A DNA stretch of 64,000 nt from Gordonia polyisoprenivorans NBRC 16320 = JCM 10675 (lineage in GTDB: Bacteria > Actinomycetota > Actinomycetes > Mycobacteriales > Mycobacteriaceae), in NCBI RefSeq assembly GCF_000241325.1, contig NZ_BAEI01000088.1:59331-123330 (forward strand). Direction: 5' to 3'. Positions 17,014 through 25,441 of this stretch are shown here, in pieces (within the stretch, counting starts at the first letter, position 1; each line of letters opens with the position of its first letter). The notes below the pieces were generated by a model. It made no database searches. It was not told the DNA's origin and saw only the letters and a list, made by a program, of their open reading frames with translations. The translations under genes and the position numbers were made by a program.

Positions 17014-18549
17014 GTGGGGTACACATCCGCGGCCGGAGATCGATCGGGGCAGGCGGCCGGGCGCATACTGGCGGCGGTGTCGACAGCACTGATCGGAGCG
17101 GGAATCGCTTCCGCGGCAACGTATGTTCCGCCGCCCACACCGACCGCCGAAGCGACTCCCGAGGCGTCGACCGTCGCGATTCGACTGACCGCGGATTCGG
17201 TGGCGAACATTCCGGCGAACCTGGCGCAGACGATCGCCAACATGGCGGCCTACGAGTATCAGGGCGTGAACCTGACCACTGCGGCACTGGAGGATTCGGG
17301 CAACTGGTGGCTCTACATCCCCACCAACGTCGTCGGATTCGACGAGCAGGACAAAGAGAAGCTCAAGGGTATGACCCTGATGATGGTGCCGATTCCGTTG
17401 GTGGCACAGGCGAATTACGATCAATGGTGGCTGTCGCTGGCGGCGTTCGCGCCGATGACCCCGGACTGTACGGGCATTCCGGGCCCCTGCTCGGACGTCT
17501 TCTATTTCACCCAATATGGGCAGGTTCCGACGTGGCGGCTGGTTCTCGGGTACACCTTTCCCACGATCCGCAACACCATCGACCCGACGGATCAGACATA
17601 CACGACCGCAGACGGCCGGGTCGTCGACATCCAACCGGACTGGTCGGGCAAAACGTACCGCCTCGATCCGTTCGGGCCATGGAAGGCCATCTGGCAGACC
17701 CTCACCCAGACCCCGACCGGCTACGTCGCGGCGCCGTCGGGTAGCCAATGGGCCACGGCGTTGACCGCGCTGGGCGCGGCAACCTGGGAGTCGCTCGACC
17801 CGATGGTGCCGGGCACCTACTGCCTGCCCTGCCAGATCGGCGGCGCCGCGATCGGCGCGCCGGACTCGCTTCCGAAGATCTACCTGTTCGGCAGGTACTA
17901 CACGTTGTTCGACTTCGGGCAGCCGCTCACCGCGCACGACTGGGTGACCAATCGCCCCGACTACGACGAGGCGACGCGCCCGGATCATGCGGTCACCTAC
18001 AACATCTGGACCAAACAGTCCCAGCAACAGATCGGTGCCGACCTCGCCGCGGCCACCACTCCGCAGGCGTTGCGGGCCAGTGTCGCGCAGTTCGACGCGA
18101 CCCTGCAGGCGGTGCGCGTCCAGCTCGGGGAGAACATCGCCGCCAACATCCAGGGACTCGAGCAGGCCCTTCCGGTGGCCGCGGGGTCGGGACGGCAACT
18201 GCTCGACTCGATCGCCGATTCGTTTGCGCCACAGCCACCTGCGCGCACGTCGGCCACACAGGTCACGGTGAGCGCCGACCGGGCACTGCACGGTACCGGT
18301 GCCCCGACCACACCCGCCCGGGCCGCCGCCCGGCCTTCGGCTGTCCCGACTCCTGCGGCGAGCGACCCGGCCACCATTCCCGGGCAGGTGGCCGCCGACC
18401 TCGCCCGCGGGACGCCCGCGGCGGCGGTGACCACCGTCGTCGACGGCGTCCGCGCGGCGTTGCGCCCGCCTGCCACACCCGGTGGCGCAGGCGGCAGGCA
18501 TCGGATGCCGGAACCGGTCGCGCGACCGGCGCACGCCGTCGGCGCGTGA
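17014..18549 (+). CDS. Exported protein of a Mycobacteriales-specific type, function unknown
   Basis: About 511 residues from GTG 17014, preceded by a purine-rich AGGGGG site; an earlier GTG at 16969 is possible. The N-terminus has a signal-like segment (ILAAVSTALIGAGIASAATY). The body has a tryptophan- and cysteine-containing domain (RLTADSVANIPANLAQ, SGNWWLYIPTNVVGFDEQDK, TPDCTGIPGPCSD, TYCLPCQIGG) that I recall from secreted mycobacterial proteins of unknown role. The last 100 residues are Ala/Pro-rich and disordered. No enzyme motif was found. It lies just before the acyl-CoA oxidase-like gene. Confidence 0.65.
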   Translation: MGYTSAAGDRSGQAAGRILAAVSTALIGAGIASAATYVPPPTPTAEATPEASTVAIRLTADSVANIPANLAQTIANMAAYEYQGVNLTTAALEDSGNWWLYIPTNVVGFDEQDKEKLKGMTLMMVPIPLVAQANYDQWWLSLAAFAPMTPDCTGIPGPCSDVFYFTQYGQVPTWRLVLGYTFPTIRNTIDPTDQTYTTADGRVVDIQPDWSGKTYRLDPFGPWKAIWQTLTQTPTGYVAAPSGSQWATALTALGAATWESLDPMVPGTYCLPCQIGGAAIGAPDSLPKIYLFGRYYTLFDFGQPLTAHDWVTNRPDYDEATRPDHAVTYNIWTKQSQQQIGADLAAATTPQALRASVAQFDATLQAVRVQLGENIAANIQGLEQALPVAAGSGRQLLDSIADSFAPQPPARTSATQVTVSADRALHGTGAPTTPARAAARPSAVPTPAASDPATIPGQVAADLARGTPAAAVTTVVDGVRAALRPPATPGGAGGRHRMPEPVARPAHAVGA

Positions 18550-18602
18550 GATCGCACACCAAACCACCCATCTCGGCCGCGCGGGGTCCGTACCGTGGAG
18601 CC

Positions 18603-20657
18603 ATGTCCACACCCACGCAATCGCCGACCGCGAACCCCGACGACACCACGAGCAGTCGCAGCACCGCGGCGTCGACGGACGTCGACGTCCCGGGCCGTGA
18701 GGAATCGACCGAACTCGATCAGGCGACCCGCGAGTTGCTCGTCGATGGCCTGCGACGCACGCTCGACGGCCGTTGGCGCGCCACCCGCGACAGTGTGCGC
18801 GAACGCGCCAACCGTTCCGACCTGCTGCCCGACCCGTCGCGCACCCTCGACGAGGCACGTGCCCGCGTGCTCGAGGAGATGCGCGAACTGTCCTCGCAGG
18901 GATTCGCGGCGGCCGGTTTCGCAAGTGATCACGGCGGCACCGGTGACGTGGGCGCGTCGATCACCGCCATCGAGATGCTCGGCTACGCCGATCTGTCGCT
19001 GATGGTGAAGGCCGGCGTGCAATGGGGACTGTTCGGCGGGGCCGTGGAGAACCTCGGCACCAAGCGCCACCACGACAAGTACGTCTCCGACATCATCAGC
19101 CTCGATCTGCTCGGCTGCTTCGCGATGACCGAGACCGGCCACGGCTCGAACGTGCAGGCGTTGGAGACGACCGCCACCTACGACCCGCAGACGCAGGAGT
19201 TCATCATCGACTCCCCCACCCCGTCGGCGCGCAAGGACTACATCGGCGGTGCCGCACGGCACGCGCGGGTGGCCGCGGTCTTCGCCCAGCTGATCACCGC
19301 CGGGCCGGGCCAGGAGCCGGAAAGCCATGGGGTGCACTGCTTTGTGGTGCCGATCCGCGACGACAACGGTGATGACCTGCCGGGTGTGACGACCAGCGAC
19401 TGCGGTTACAAGGGCGGACTGGCCGGCGTCGACAACGGCCGAATCCTGTTCGACCACGTCCGGATTCCCGCGGAGAACCTCCTCAACCGCTATGCCGACG
19501 TCGAGGCCGACGGCACCTACCGCTCCCCGATCGAGAACCCGAATCGGCGGTTCTTCACCATGCTCGGCACCCTGATCCGAGGTCGGGTCTCGGTGGCGGC
19601 GACCGCAGGTGCGGCCGGACGCAAGGCGCTGGCGCTCGCCACGAAGTACGGGACGGTCCGCAAACAGTTCGAGGCACCCGGCGCCGACGACGAGATCACC
19701 GTGCTCGACTATCTGGGCCATCAGCGAAAACTGTTGCCGCTCATCGCGAAATCGTATGCCATCACGTGCACACAGAACGAGCTGGTCGCCGAGCTGCACG
19801 AGGTGCAATCGGCCGCACCCGACGATTCCGATGCCGGACGTCAGCGCCAGCTCGAGAGTTCGGCGGCCGGGTTGAAGGCCTACGGCACCTGGCACGCATC
19901 GCACGCGATCAACGTCAGCCGCGAAGCCTGTGGCGGCGCAGGCTATCTCGACGAGAACCAGCTCTCGATCATGCGTGGTGACATCGACGTGTTCACCACC
20001 TTCGAGGGTGACAACACCGTCCTCACCCAGCTGGTCGCCAAGGAGTTGCTCTCCGCCTACGCCGATGACGTGCAGGGTCTCTCGGCCGGCGGGTGGGTGC
20101 GATTCATCGCCGGTATGGCGCGCGATGTCGTCGTCGAGAAAACCGCTGCGCGACAGGTGATCCAAACCCTGTTGGAGAGCTCCGACGAGGACACCGAGAA
20201 GTCGACGCTGACCGATCGCGGCACGCAGATCCGCTTGTTCCGCAACCGTGAGGACCACCTCGTCCGCACCTGTGCGCAGCGGTTACGGCGGGCCACCGAC
20301 GACGACAACGACGCCTTCGAGGTGTTCAACAACGCCCAGGATCATCTGTTGAAGGTCGGCCGGGTACACACCGAGCGAGTGGTGCTCGAATCGTTCATCG
20401 AGGCGATCAACGATTGCGACTCGAAAGCCGCCGCCGAACTGCTCGGCAAGGTCTGCGATCTGTTCGTCTACTCGGCGCTCGAGGACGACCTGGCATGGTT
20501 CCTGATGCACCGGCACGTGTCGGTGGAGCGCGCCAAGGCGATCCGGCGCGGCGTCAACGAACTGTGTCTTGAATTGCGGCCCTACGCAGACGTTCTCGTC
20601 GATGCCTTCGGCATCCCGGAGAACCTCCTGGTGGCGCCGATGATCGAGAACGGGTAG
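18603..20657 (+). CDS. Acyl-CoA oxidase/long acyl-CoA dehydrogenase family protein
   Basis: A 684-residue flavoprotein, far longer than a normal acyl-CoA dehydrogenase (about 390). It shows acyl-CoA oxidase organisation: FAMTETGHGSNVQALETTA in the middle domain, GRILFDHVRIPAENLL, YGTVRKQF, EACGGAGYLDENQLSIMRGD, and the FEGDNTVL motif whose Glu is the probable catalytic base, followed by an ACOX-type C-terminal helical domain. It would oxidise an acyl-CoA to the enoyl-CoA, with oxygen or an electron-transfer flavoprotein as acceptor; the sequence does not settle which. The first 40 residues are disordered. The start is ATG 18603, just after GTGGAGCC. Confidence 0.85.
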   Translation: MSTPTQSPTANPDDTTSSRSTAASTDVDVPGREESTELDQATRELLVDGLRRTLDGRWRATRDSVRERANRSDLLPDPSRTLDEARARVLEEMRELSSQGFAAAGFASDHGGTGDVGASITAIEMLGYADLSLMVKAGVQWGLFGGAVENLGTKRHHDKYVSDIISLDLLGCFAMTETGHGSNVQALETTATYDPQTQEFIIDSPTPSARKDYIGGAARHARVAAVFAQLITAGPGQEPESHGVHCFVVPIRDDNGDDLPGVTTSDCGYKGGLAGVDNGRILFDHVRIPAENLLNRYADVEADGTYRSPIENPNRRFFTMLGTLIRGRVSVAATAGAAGRKALALATKYGTVRKQFEAPGADDEITVLDYLGHQRKLLPLIAKSYAITCTQNELVAELHEVQSAAPDDSDAGRQRQLESSAAGLKAYGTWHASHAINVSREACGGAGYLDENQLSIMRGDIDVFTTFEGDNTVLTQLVAKELLSAYADDVQGLSAGGWVRFIAGMARDVVVEKTAARQVIQTLLESSDEDTEKSTLTDRGTQIRLFRNREDHLVRTCAQRLRRATDDDNDAFEVFNNAQDHLLKVGRVHTERVVLESFIEAINDCDSKAAAELLGKVCDLFVYSALEDDLAWFLMHRHVSVERAKAIRRGVNELCLELRPYADVLVDAFGIPENLLVAPMIENG

Positions 20658-20669
20658 TACCGCAGCGCA

Positions 20670-21194
20670 TTACGGTCGGTGGCGCGCGTCCGATGGGGGG
20701 TTATCTGCGCGCACGCGCAGCGCGAACGGGAACACCAGCCAGAGGCACGCGAACATCACCAGGGTGGCAGCACCGGCCAGGATGCCGGGAGCCGTACCGG
20801 CGGTCGCCCCGAAGACGACGACCATCGCGCCGGCCAACGCCAGTCCGAGCAGGACGAGACCGACCAGGGCCAGGCGATGTGCGCTGGTGACGATGACGTC
20901 GAGCCGATGGCGGCGGAACAGCGCCCGGTGCAGTGCGACGGGGGCCGCCAACGCGATCGCGGCCGCCATCGCCAGTGACACGGTGATCAGATAGGTAACC
21001 CGCATGCCGTCGTCGAGTTCGGAGAACCGGCTCTGAAACGGCAGCGTCAGCAGGAAACCGGTGAGGATCTGCACACCGGTTTGCACCACGCGCAACTCCT
21101 GCAGCAGCGCCGACCAGTTGCGGTCGAGACGTTCGGTCGTCGTCTCCGAACGCTGCTCGCGGTTCCATTCGTCGTCGGTTGGGTGCGGGCTCAC
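20670..21194 (-). CDS. DUF6328-type four-helix membrane protein
   Basis: A 174-residue protein from GTG 21194. A charged N-terminus (DDEWNREQRSETTTERLDRN) leads to WSALLQELRVVQTGVQILTGF, then four hydrophobic helices in the arrangement of the DUF6328 family common in actinobacteria. The role is unknown. It ends a run of four minus-strand membrane protein genes (20.7-23.4 kb), but a 58-bp gap separates it from the next one. Confidence 0.7.
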   Translation of the reverse strand: MSPHPTDDEWNREQRSETTTERLDRNWSALLQELRVVQTGVQILTGFLLTLPFQSRFSELDDGMRVTYLITVSLAMAAAIALAAPVALHRALFRRHRLDVIVTSAHRLALVGLVLLGLALAGAMVVVFGATAGTAPGILAGAATLVMFACLWLVFPFALRVRADNPPSDARHRP

Positions 21195-21252
21195 CGATCC
21201 ATGGTCGCATTGGGGGCCTGCGGCCGGGCGTTGCATTGCGGCCTGCGGCCGG

Positions 21253-21948
21253 TCAGTCCGTGGCGGAGCCCCGCGGTGGCAGGCCGAGCGCGACCGCGGT
21301 GTGAGCCTCGGTGAGCTCACGCCGGAACCTCTGCACGTCCCGCGCCCACGCCTGGGCGAGCGAACCGTCGGCGAGTTTGAGTCCGACACCGCGCCGACGA
21401 CGAGGGACACCGTGAAGTTCGCCCAGGGCACGAGCGCTCTCCCAATCCTTGGCGTCGGGGCCGTTGTTCTCGGGGTAGATGGTATCGATCTCGTCGAGTG
21501 CGATGATCCGAACACCTTGTCGCAGAGTCAGTTCGGTGAGTTCGACGGACACATGCCTGCGCGCGGCGATCACCTGCACGACCGAGAAGCCGATGATGAT
21601 CAACCCGAAGATGATCAGCACCGGCCAGTGCACCTGCCCGGGGCCGCTGATCTCCATCGCGAGGACCGCCCCGATCAGCACCGGACCGATGGCCACCACC
21701 CACCAGCTTCCGCCGGGCTCGTAGAAGAGCACCTCGCCGCGATCCTCGGGGATGGGATGGGGATCGGGTTCGGCGGGTTCGGCGGACTCGGGTTCGGCGG
21801 ACTCGGACTCGGGGGTGGCGGGCTCGGGAGACTCTGCTTCATCGGACGACTCGGTCGCGTCGGCCACCGGTGCATCGGCGCCCGCGTCGGGCACGTCGGT
21901 CTCGGTCTCGGCGCGGTCGTCGTCGGGAGCGGGCGAACGATCGGTCAC
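21253..21948 (-). CDS. DUF3093-like membrane protein
   Basis: A 231-residue protein with an acidic, repetitive N-terminus (SESAEPESAEPAEPDPHP), two membrane helices (VAIGPVLIGAVLAMEI; PVLIIFGLIIIGFSVVQVIA) and a C-terminal cytosolic domain with RHVSVELTELTLRQG and WARDVQRFRRELTEA. The layout fits the DUF3093 family; function unknown. GTG start overlapping the upstream stop as GTGA, so it is coupled to that gene. Confidence 0.7.
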   Translation of the reverse strand: MTDRSPAPDDDRAETETDVPDAGADAPVADATESSDEAESPEPATPESESAEPESAEPAEPDPHPIPEDRGEVLFYEPGGSWWVVAIGPVLIGAVLAMEISGPGQVHWPVLIIFGLIIIGFSVVQVIAARRHVSVELTELTLRQGVRIIALDEIDTIYPENNGPDAKDWESARALGELHGVPRRRRGVGLKLADGSLAQAWARDVQRFRRELTEAHTAVALGLPPRGSATD

Positions 21949-22421
21949 CGTCCCGACCGTCCACGTTTCTTGCCCGCGGACTTCGACGTCTGAGCTTTCT
22001 GTGCCTGCCCCTTCTTGATGTCGGCCGAGTTCTTGCCGGTGAACCAGGCGTCGCCTTCGGGGCGGTAGGCCAGCAGAGAGCCGAACAGACCGATGACCGC
22101 TGCCAGCAGCGCAAACGCGAGGAGGGACTCCAGGAAGCTCAGGATGAGCAGCATGATGACCGCCACCAGGGTCAGCGCGGCCAGCGACGAGCGCCAGCGC
22201 TCGTCACCGGTGTAGGCCTTGGTGCCGATGAATGCCTCGGCGGCGCCGATCGCCGCGATCAGGACACCGATACCGACCGGCAGCAGAGTCGGACCGGGCA
22301 CGATCACCGCCAGCACGGCGTAGACGACGCCCAGGATCACCAACAGCGCACCGGCCAGCAGCCAGCAGCGATACGCCCAGACCACGACGCGAGGGCGTTG
22401 GGCGGGATCAGGTTTCGTCAC
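21945..22421 (-). CDS. Small four-helix membrane protein
   Basis: A 158-residue protein from GTG 22421, with AAAGGA nine bases before the start, four predicted membrane helices (WLLAGALLVILGVVYAVLAV; VGIGVLIAAIGAAEAFIG; SLAALTLVAVIMLLILSFLE; ALLAAVIGLFGSLLA) and a Lys-rich C-terminal tail (KKGQAQKAQTSKSAGKKRGR). Function unknown. It overlaps the upstream gene by 14 bp and the downstream one by 4 bp. Confidence 0.68.
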   Translation of the reverse strand: MTKPDPAQRPRVVVWAYRCWLLAGALLVILGVVYAVLAVIVPGPTLLPVGIGVLIAAIGAAEAFIGTKAYTGDERWRSSLAALTLVAVIMLLILSFLESLLAFALLAAVIGLFGSLLAYRPEGDAWFTGKNSADIKKGQAQKAQTSKSAGKKRGRSGR

Positions 22422-23361
22422 GGTGGCGCTGTCCTTTGTCGAGCGAGACGGTGTCGTCGGGGTGGTTGTCGTTGTTGCGGTGGTTGTCGGATGTGTTGTC
22501 GGGCGTATCGACGCCACGCTTGGCGGAGTCGGGCAGCGAGGGATTCGGGGTCGAGGGATTCGGGGTCGAGGGGTTCGGCGGGCAGCCGTTCGACGGCGGG
22601 TACTGGCCCGGCGTCGGATAACCCGGAGGCGCATATCCCTGAGGGGGCGGACAGCCCGACGGGTAGCCCTGCGTCGGTGGGTAGCCCTGCGTCGGTGGGT
22701 AGCCCTGCGTCGGTGGGTAGCCCTGCGTCGGTGGATAGCCCTGCTGGGGGTAGCCCGGCTGGGGTGGATAACCAGGCGTCGGTGGGTACGGACCGAACCC
22801 CGGCACCGGTGGATACGGCGTGCCGACCATCCGGGGTGCACGGCGGTACTGCGCCATCTTCTTGCAGTAGGTGTCGGACTCGCGACGCAGCAACAGCACC
22901 ACAGCACCCAGGGCGGCCACGCCACCGATCACGTTGGGGATCATCGCCCAGCGCGGCGCAACATCGCCGAACAGGGTGAAGAACGTGCTGATCACCAGAT
23001 ACAGGCTGATCGCGCCGAGGATGAAGCGCGCCCAGTTGTAGCCCTTGCGCGTGAGGATCAGCAGCGCCACCGCGACGCCGATCTCGATGATCGTGGTGAC
23101 CACGACGACGCCGACGATCACACCGCCGGAGGTGATCATGTCGTACTCGGCGGAACCCGGGGTGTAGCTCTGCTTTGCGACCTGGTGATACATGTCGCGG
23201 GTGGCCCCGAAGGTGGCGATGACGGTGACGACGTGCGCAACGATCACCACGAGCCACAGCTCGGAGGCGATCACGATCGACTCGACGAGCTTCGGTTTCG
23301 CACCCTCCGGGGAGTCGGGCTGCGGCCCGGTGCCGTGGCCCGGGTCGATGGATGCTGACAT
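22408..23361 (-). CDS. Membrane protein with Pro/Tyr/Gln-rich repeat tail
   Basis: A 317-residue protein. The N-terminal half (about 27-160) has four membrane helices (ASELWLVVIVAHVVTVIA; GVIVGVVVVTTIIEIGVAVA; FILGAISLYLVISTFFTLF; VIGGVAALGAVVLLLRR). The C-terminal half is disordered, with tandem GYPPTQ hexapeptides and then NPSTPNPSTPNPS. Such proline-rich tails often bind other proteins or cell-wall material in actinobacteria. First gene of the membrane-protein set on this strand; the specific function is unknown. Confidence 0.7.
   Translation of the reverse strand: MSASIDPGHGTGPQPDSPEGAKPKLVESIVIASELWLVVIVAHVVTVIATFGATRDMYHQVAKQSYTPGSAEYDMITSGGVIVGVVVVTTIIEIGVAVALLILTRKGYNWARFILGAISLYLVISTFFTLFGDVAPRWAMIPNVIGGVAALGAVVLLLRRESDTYCKKMAQYRRAPRMVGTPYPPVPGFGPYPPTPGYPPQPGYPQQGYPPTQGYPPTQGYPPTQGYPPTQGYPSGCPPPQGYAPPGYPTPGQYPPSNGCPPNPSTPNPSTPNPSLPDSAKRGVDTPDNTSDNHRNNDNHPDDTVSLDKGQRHRDET
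22663..22734. repeat. Four exact 18-bp tandem repeats inside the Pro-rich membrane protein gene
   Basis: The unit gtagccctgcgtcggtgg occurs four times head to tail (22663, 22681, 22699, 22717), encoding GYPPTQ on the minus strand. Exact identity at DNA level suggests recent expansion or slippage, so copy number may vary among strains. Confidence 0.95.
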
Positions 23362-23433
23362 GGGTACCAGGGTAGTTAACCGTTCGGGGCCGTGCGGTGG
23401 CGCAGGATCAACTCCGAGAAGAGCCGGGTCCGA

Positions 23434-24234
23434 TCATGTCGCGTAGACGTCGGGCCGGCGATCGCCGAGCGCATCCGCCAGACCGGCCAGCCTCTTGTCT
23501 CTCGCTTCCCGGAGATCGACATCGGCGATCACCAACTCGCTGCCCCGCCCACCGGCCAGCGGCCATCCCTCGTGGCCCACGATCACCGTCCCCTCGGTCC
23601 ACTCCTGGCCGCGCTCGGCACCCGACCGATCGCAGCACGCGACGAACACCCGGTTGATGCGGGCGGTCGCCATGGCGATCACCTGCTCGGGCGGTCGCTC
23701 CCCGACCGGCCGCTGTACCAAGGGCCAGTTCACCGGAGCCAGCAGCACATCGGCCCCGGCCAGAACGGTCTTCCGGGTCAGTTCCGGGAACTCGAGGTCA
23801 TAGCAGATCATCACACCGATCCGGCCGTGCCGGGTGTCGAGTACCGGGGGCGCCAGCGATCCGGCAATGAAAAACCGCTTCTCGGTGTTCCACAGATGCA
23901 CCTTGCGGTACACACGGCGAACCTCACCGCCGTCGAGAATCGCGACCGAGTTGTGCAGCGAGCCGTCGCCTCCCACTTCGGCGAACCCGACCACCACGGT
24001 GGTGTCGCCGGCCATCAGCGCCCAGCGCGTGAGGATGTCGGCGTCGGCGTGCAAGGCAACGCCTCGGGCCTCGTCCCCCGACTCGAACACATACCCGGAT
24101 GTGGCCAGTTCGGGGAGCACGGCGATGTCGGCACCAGCCGACACCGCCGTCGCGATCCCGTCCTCGATCAGCACGCAGTTCTGCTCGAACCGCCCGACGT
24201 CCGGCGCCAAGGGCACACAGACGATCCGGGTCAC
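23434..24234 (-). CDS. Nitrilase-superfamily carbon-nitrogen hydrolase (amidase)
   Basis: A 266-residue CN-hydrolase. The catalytic triad is visible: Glu in VLPELATSGY, Lys in RVYRKVHLW and Cys in VMICYDLEFPE. Proteins of this length are usually omega-amidases, deaminated-glutathione amidases or N-carbamoyl/aliphatic amide hydrolases; the substrate is undetermined. GTG start overlapping the stop of the SnoaL-type gene as GTGA. It is the last gene of the minus-strand operon headed by the sugar ABC importer, so it probably removes an amide or nitrile nitrogen from the imported compound (inference). Confidence 0.85.
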   Translation of the reverse strand: MTRIVCVPLAPDVGRFEQNCVLIEDGIATAVSAGADIAVLPELATSGYVFESGDEARGVALHADADILTRWALMAGDTTVVVGFAEVGGDGSLHNSVAILDGGEVRRVYRKVHLWNTEKRFFIAGSLAPPVLDTRHGRIGVMICYDLEFPELTRKTVLAGADVLLAPVNWPLVQRPVGERPPEQVIAMATARINRVFVACCDRSGAERGQEWTEGTVIVGHEGWPLAGGRGSELVIADVDLREARDKRLAGLADALGDRRPDVYAT

Positions 24235-25439
24235 AGATCCGCGTGCTGATCGTCACGCACCAGTTGGGCCAGAACGTCGAATTCGTTGAAGAGGTTCCAC
24301 TCCTCGACGATCTGACGATCCTTGATGTAGAGCTGTGTGATCCCCCAGAGGTGTGCACGTCGCCCCGTCGGCGTGCCGTACAACGCGTACCCGCGATGGG
24401 TGCCCGCCCCGACCCACCGGAGCATCACCCGGTACCCGTCGGCGTCGTTACCCATCCAGTACACCTCGTCGACAGCTACCCCGAGGTCGGGAAAGGTCGA
24501 CAGCAAGCTGCGCGCGAAGGCGCGGACATCACCGCGACCGCGACCCACGCGGTTGGTTGTGCCGTTCCACAAGACGGTTGGCGCGTAGGCCCGGTCGACG
24601 GCGCTGAGGTCACGCCGGTTGTACATGTCGTGCCAGAGTGCCCTGACCATGTGCTCCACGTCGAAGCCACGATCGTCACTCGGCTTCGGGTAGGGCACCG
24701 GCTTACGTCCACCACGCAGGCGGTCCACCTCGGTGATGTCGCGCTCGCTCAGGGGCGCGAGTCCGCCCTCGTTGGCATAGGTCCGGGCGGCTTCCACGAC
24801 GTCGATTCCCAAAGCCGCCAACCGTGCGGCCGTGTTGTAGAGCACCCACTCCTCGACGATCTCGTTCTCCCGCACCAAGCAGTTCGCAATCACCCAAGTC
24901 TGCACCTTGCGACCGGTCGGCGGGCCCCACCGCCATGGTCCGGTGTGGTGACCGATGTTGATCGCGCGGTGGCTGGTCACGAAACCCTGATCTTCATCTC
25001 CGGCCCAGATGACGTCGTCGGCGTAGTGGCGGGTATCGGGAAAAGCGTTGATCGAGTGCAGAGTGCCCTCGACGAGCGCCTCGACGCCGTACTGCAGGCC
25101 GCTGTCGGTGTGCAGTCGACAGCCCGGCGCGTAGGTGTCATAGATGTAGCCGACGTCTTGGTCCTCCCAGATGCGATGGGTGATCCGGACGATGTAGTCG
25201 ACGATGTCGACATAGGTGTCCTCGAAACCCCGCATGGGTTGTCGGCGCTCTCCGCGCGGATGGCCGTCGATGTCGGCTCCGTTGGCCGGGCGAAGCGCAA
25301 TGGTGAAGTCTCCGGGCATCTTCCGGGCGACCGGCGAGGTCATGATGTCCCCTTTCGGGAGGTGTCGCGTGGCCGACTCGACGAGGGTGGTGCCGTCCTG
25401 TTCGGTGTCGGACAGAGGGTTCGTTCCGTTCTTCGACAT
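24231..25439 (-). CDS. Double SnoaL/NTF2-like domain protein
   Basis: Up to 402 residues. Two SnoaL-type domains are visible, around 80-220 (RITHRIWEDQDVGYIYDTYA through IVEEWVLYNTAARL) and 265-395 (LWHDMYNRRDLSAVDRAYA through IVEEWNLFNEFDVL); the repeated IVEEWxLxN motif marks the end of each. SnoaL-like folds host polyketide cyclases, dehydratases and isomerases; no reaction can be assigned. Start: ATG 25439 lies two bases after the upstream stop; ATG 25343 has a better ribosome site (AAAGGGGAC) and gives 370 residues. It is part of the inducible catabolic operon. Confidence 0.75.
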   Translation of the reverse strand: MSKNGTNPLSDTEQDGTTLVESATRHLPKGDIMTSPVARKMPGDFTIALRPANGADIDGHPRGERRQPMRGFEDTYVDIVDYIVRITHRIWEDQDVGYIYDTYAPGCRLHTDSGLQYGVEALVEGTLHSINAFPDTRHYADDVIWAGDEDQGFVTSHRAINIGHHTGPWRWGPPTGRKVQTWVIANCLVRENEIVEEWVLYNTAARLAALGIDVVEAARTYANEGGLAPLSERDITEVDRLRGGRKPVPYPKPSDDRGFDVEHMVRALWHDMYNRRDLSAVDRAYAPTVLWNGTTNRVGRGRGDVRAFARSLLSTFPDLGVAVDEVYWMGNDADGYRVMLRWVGAGTHRGYALYGTPTGRRAHLWGITQLYIKDRQIVEEWNLFNEFDVLAQLVRDDQHADL

Positions 25440-25441
25440 TC

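Noticed and set aside
17997..20258. 753-codon minus-strand frame opposite the acyl-CoA oxidase-like gene
   Set aside because: Shadow of a real gene; no domain or ribosome site.
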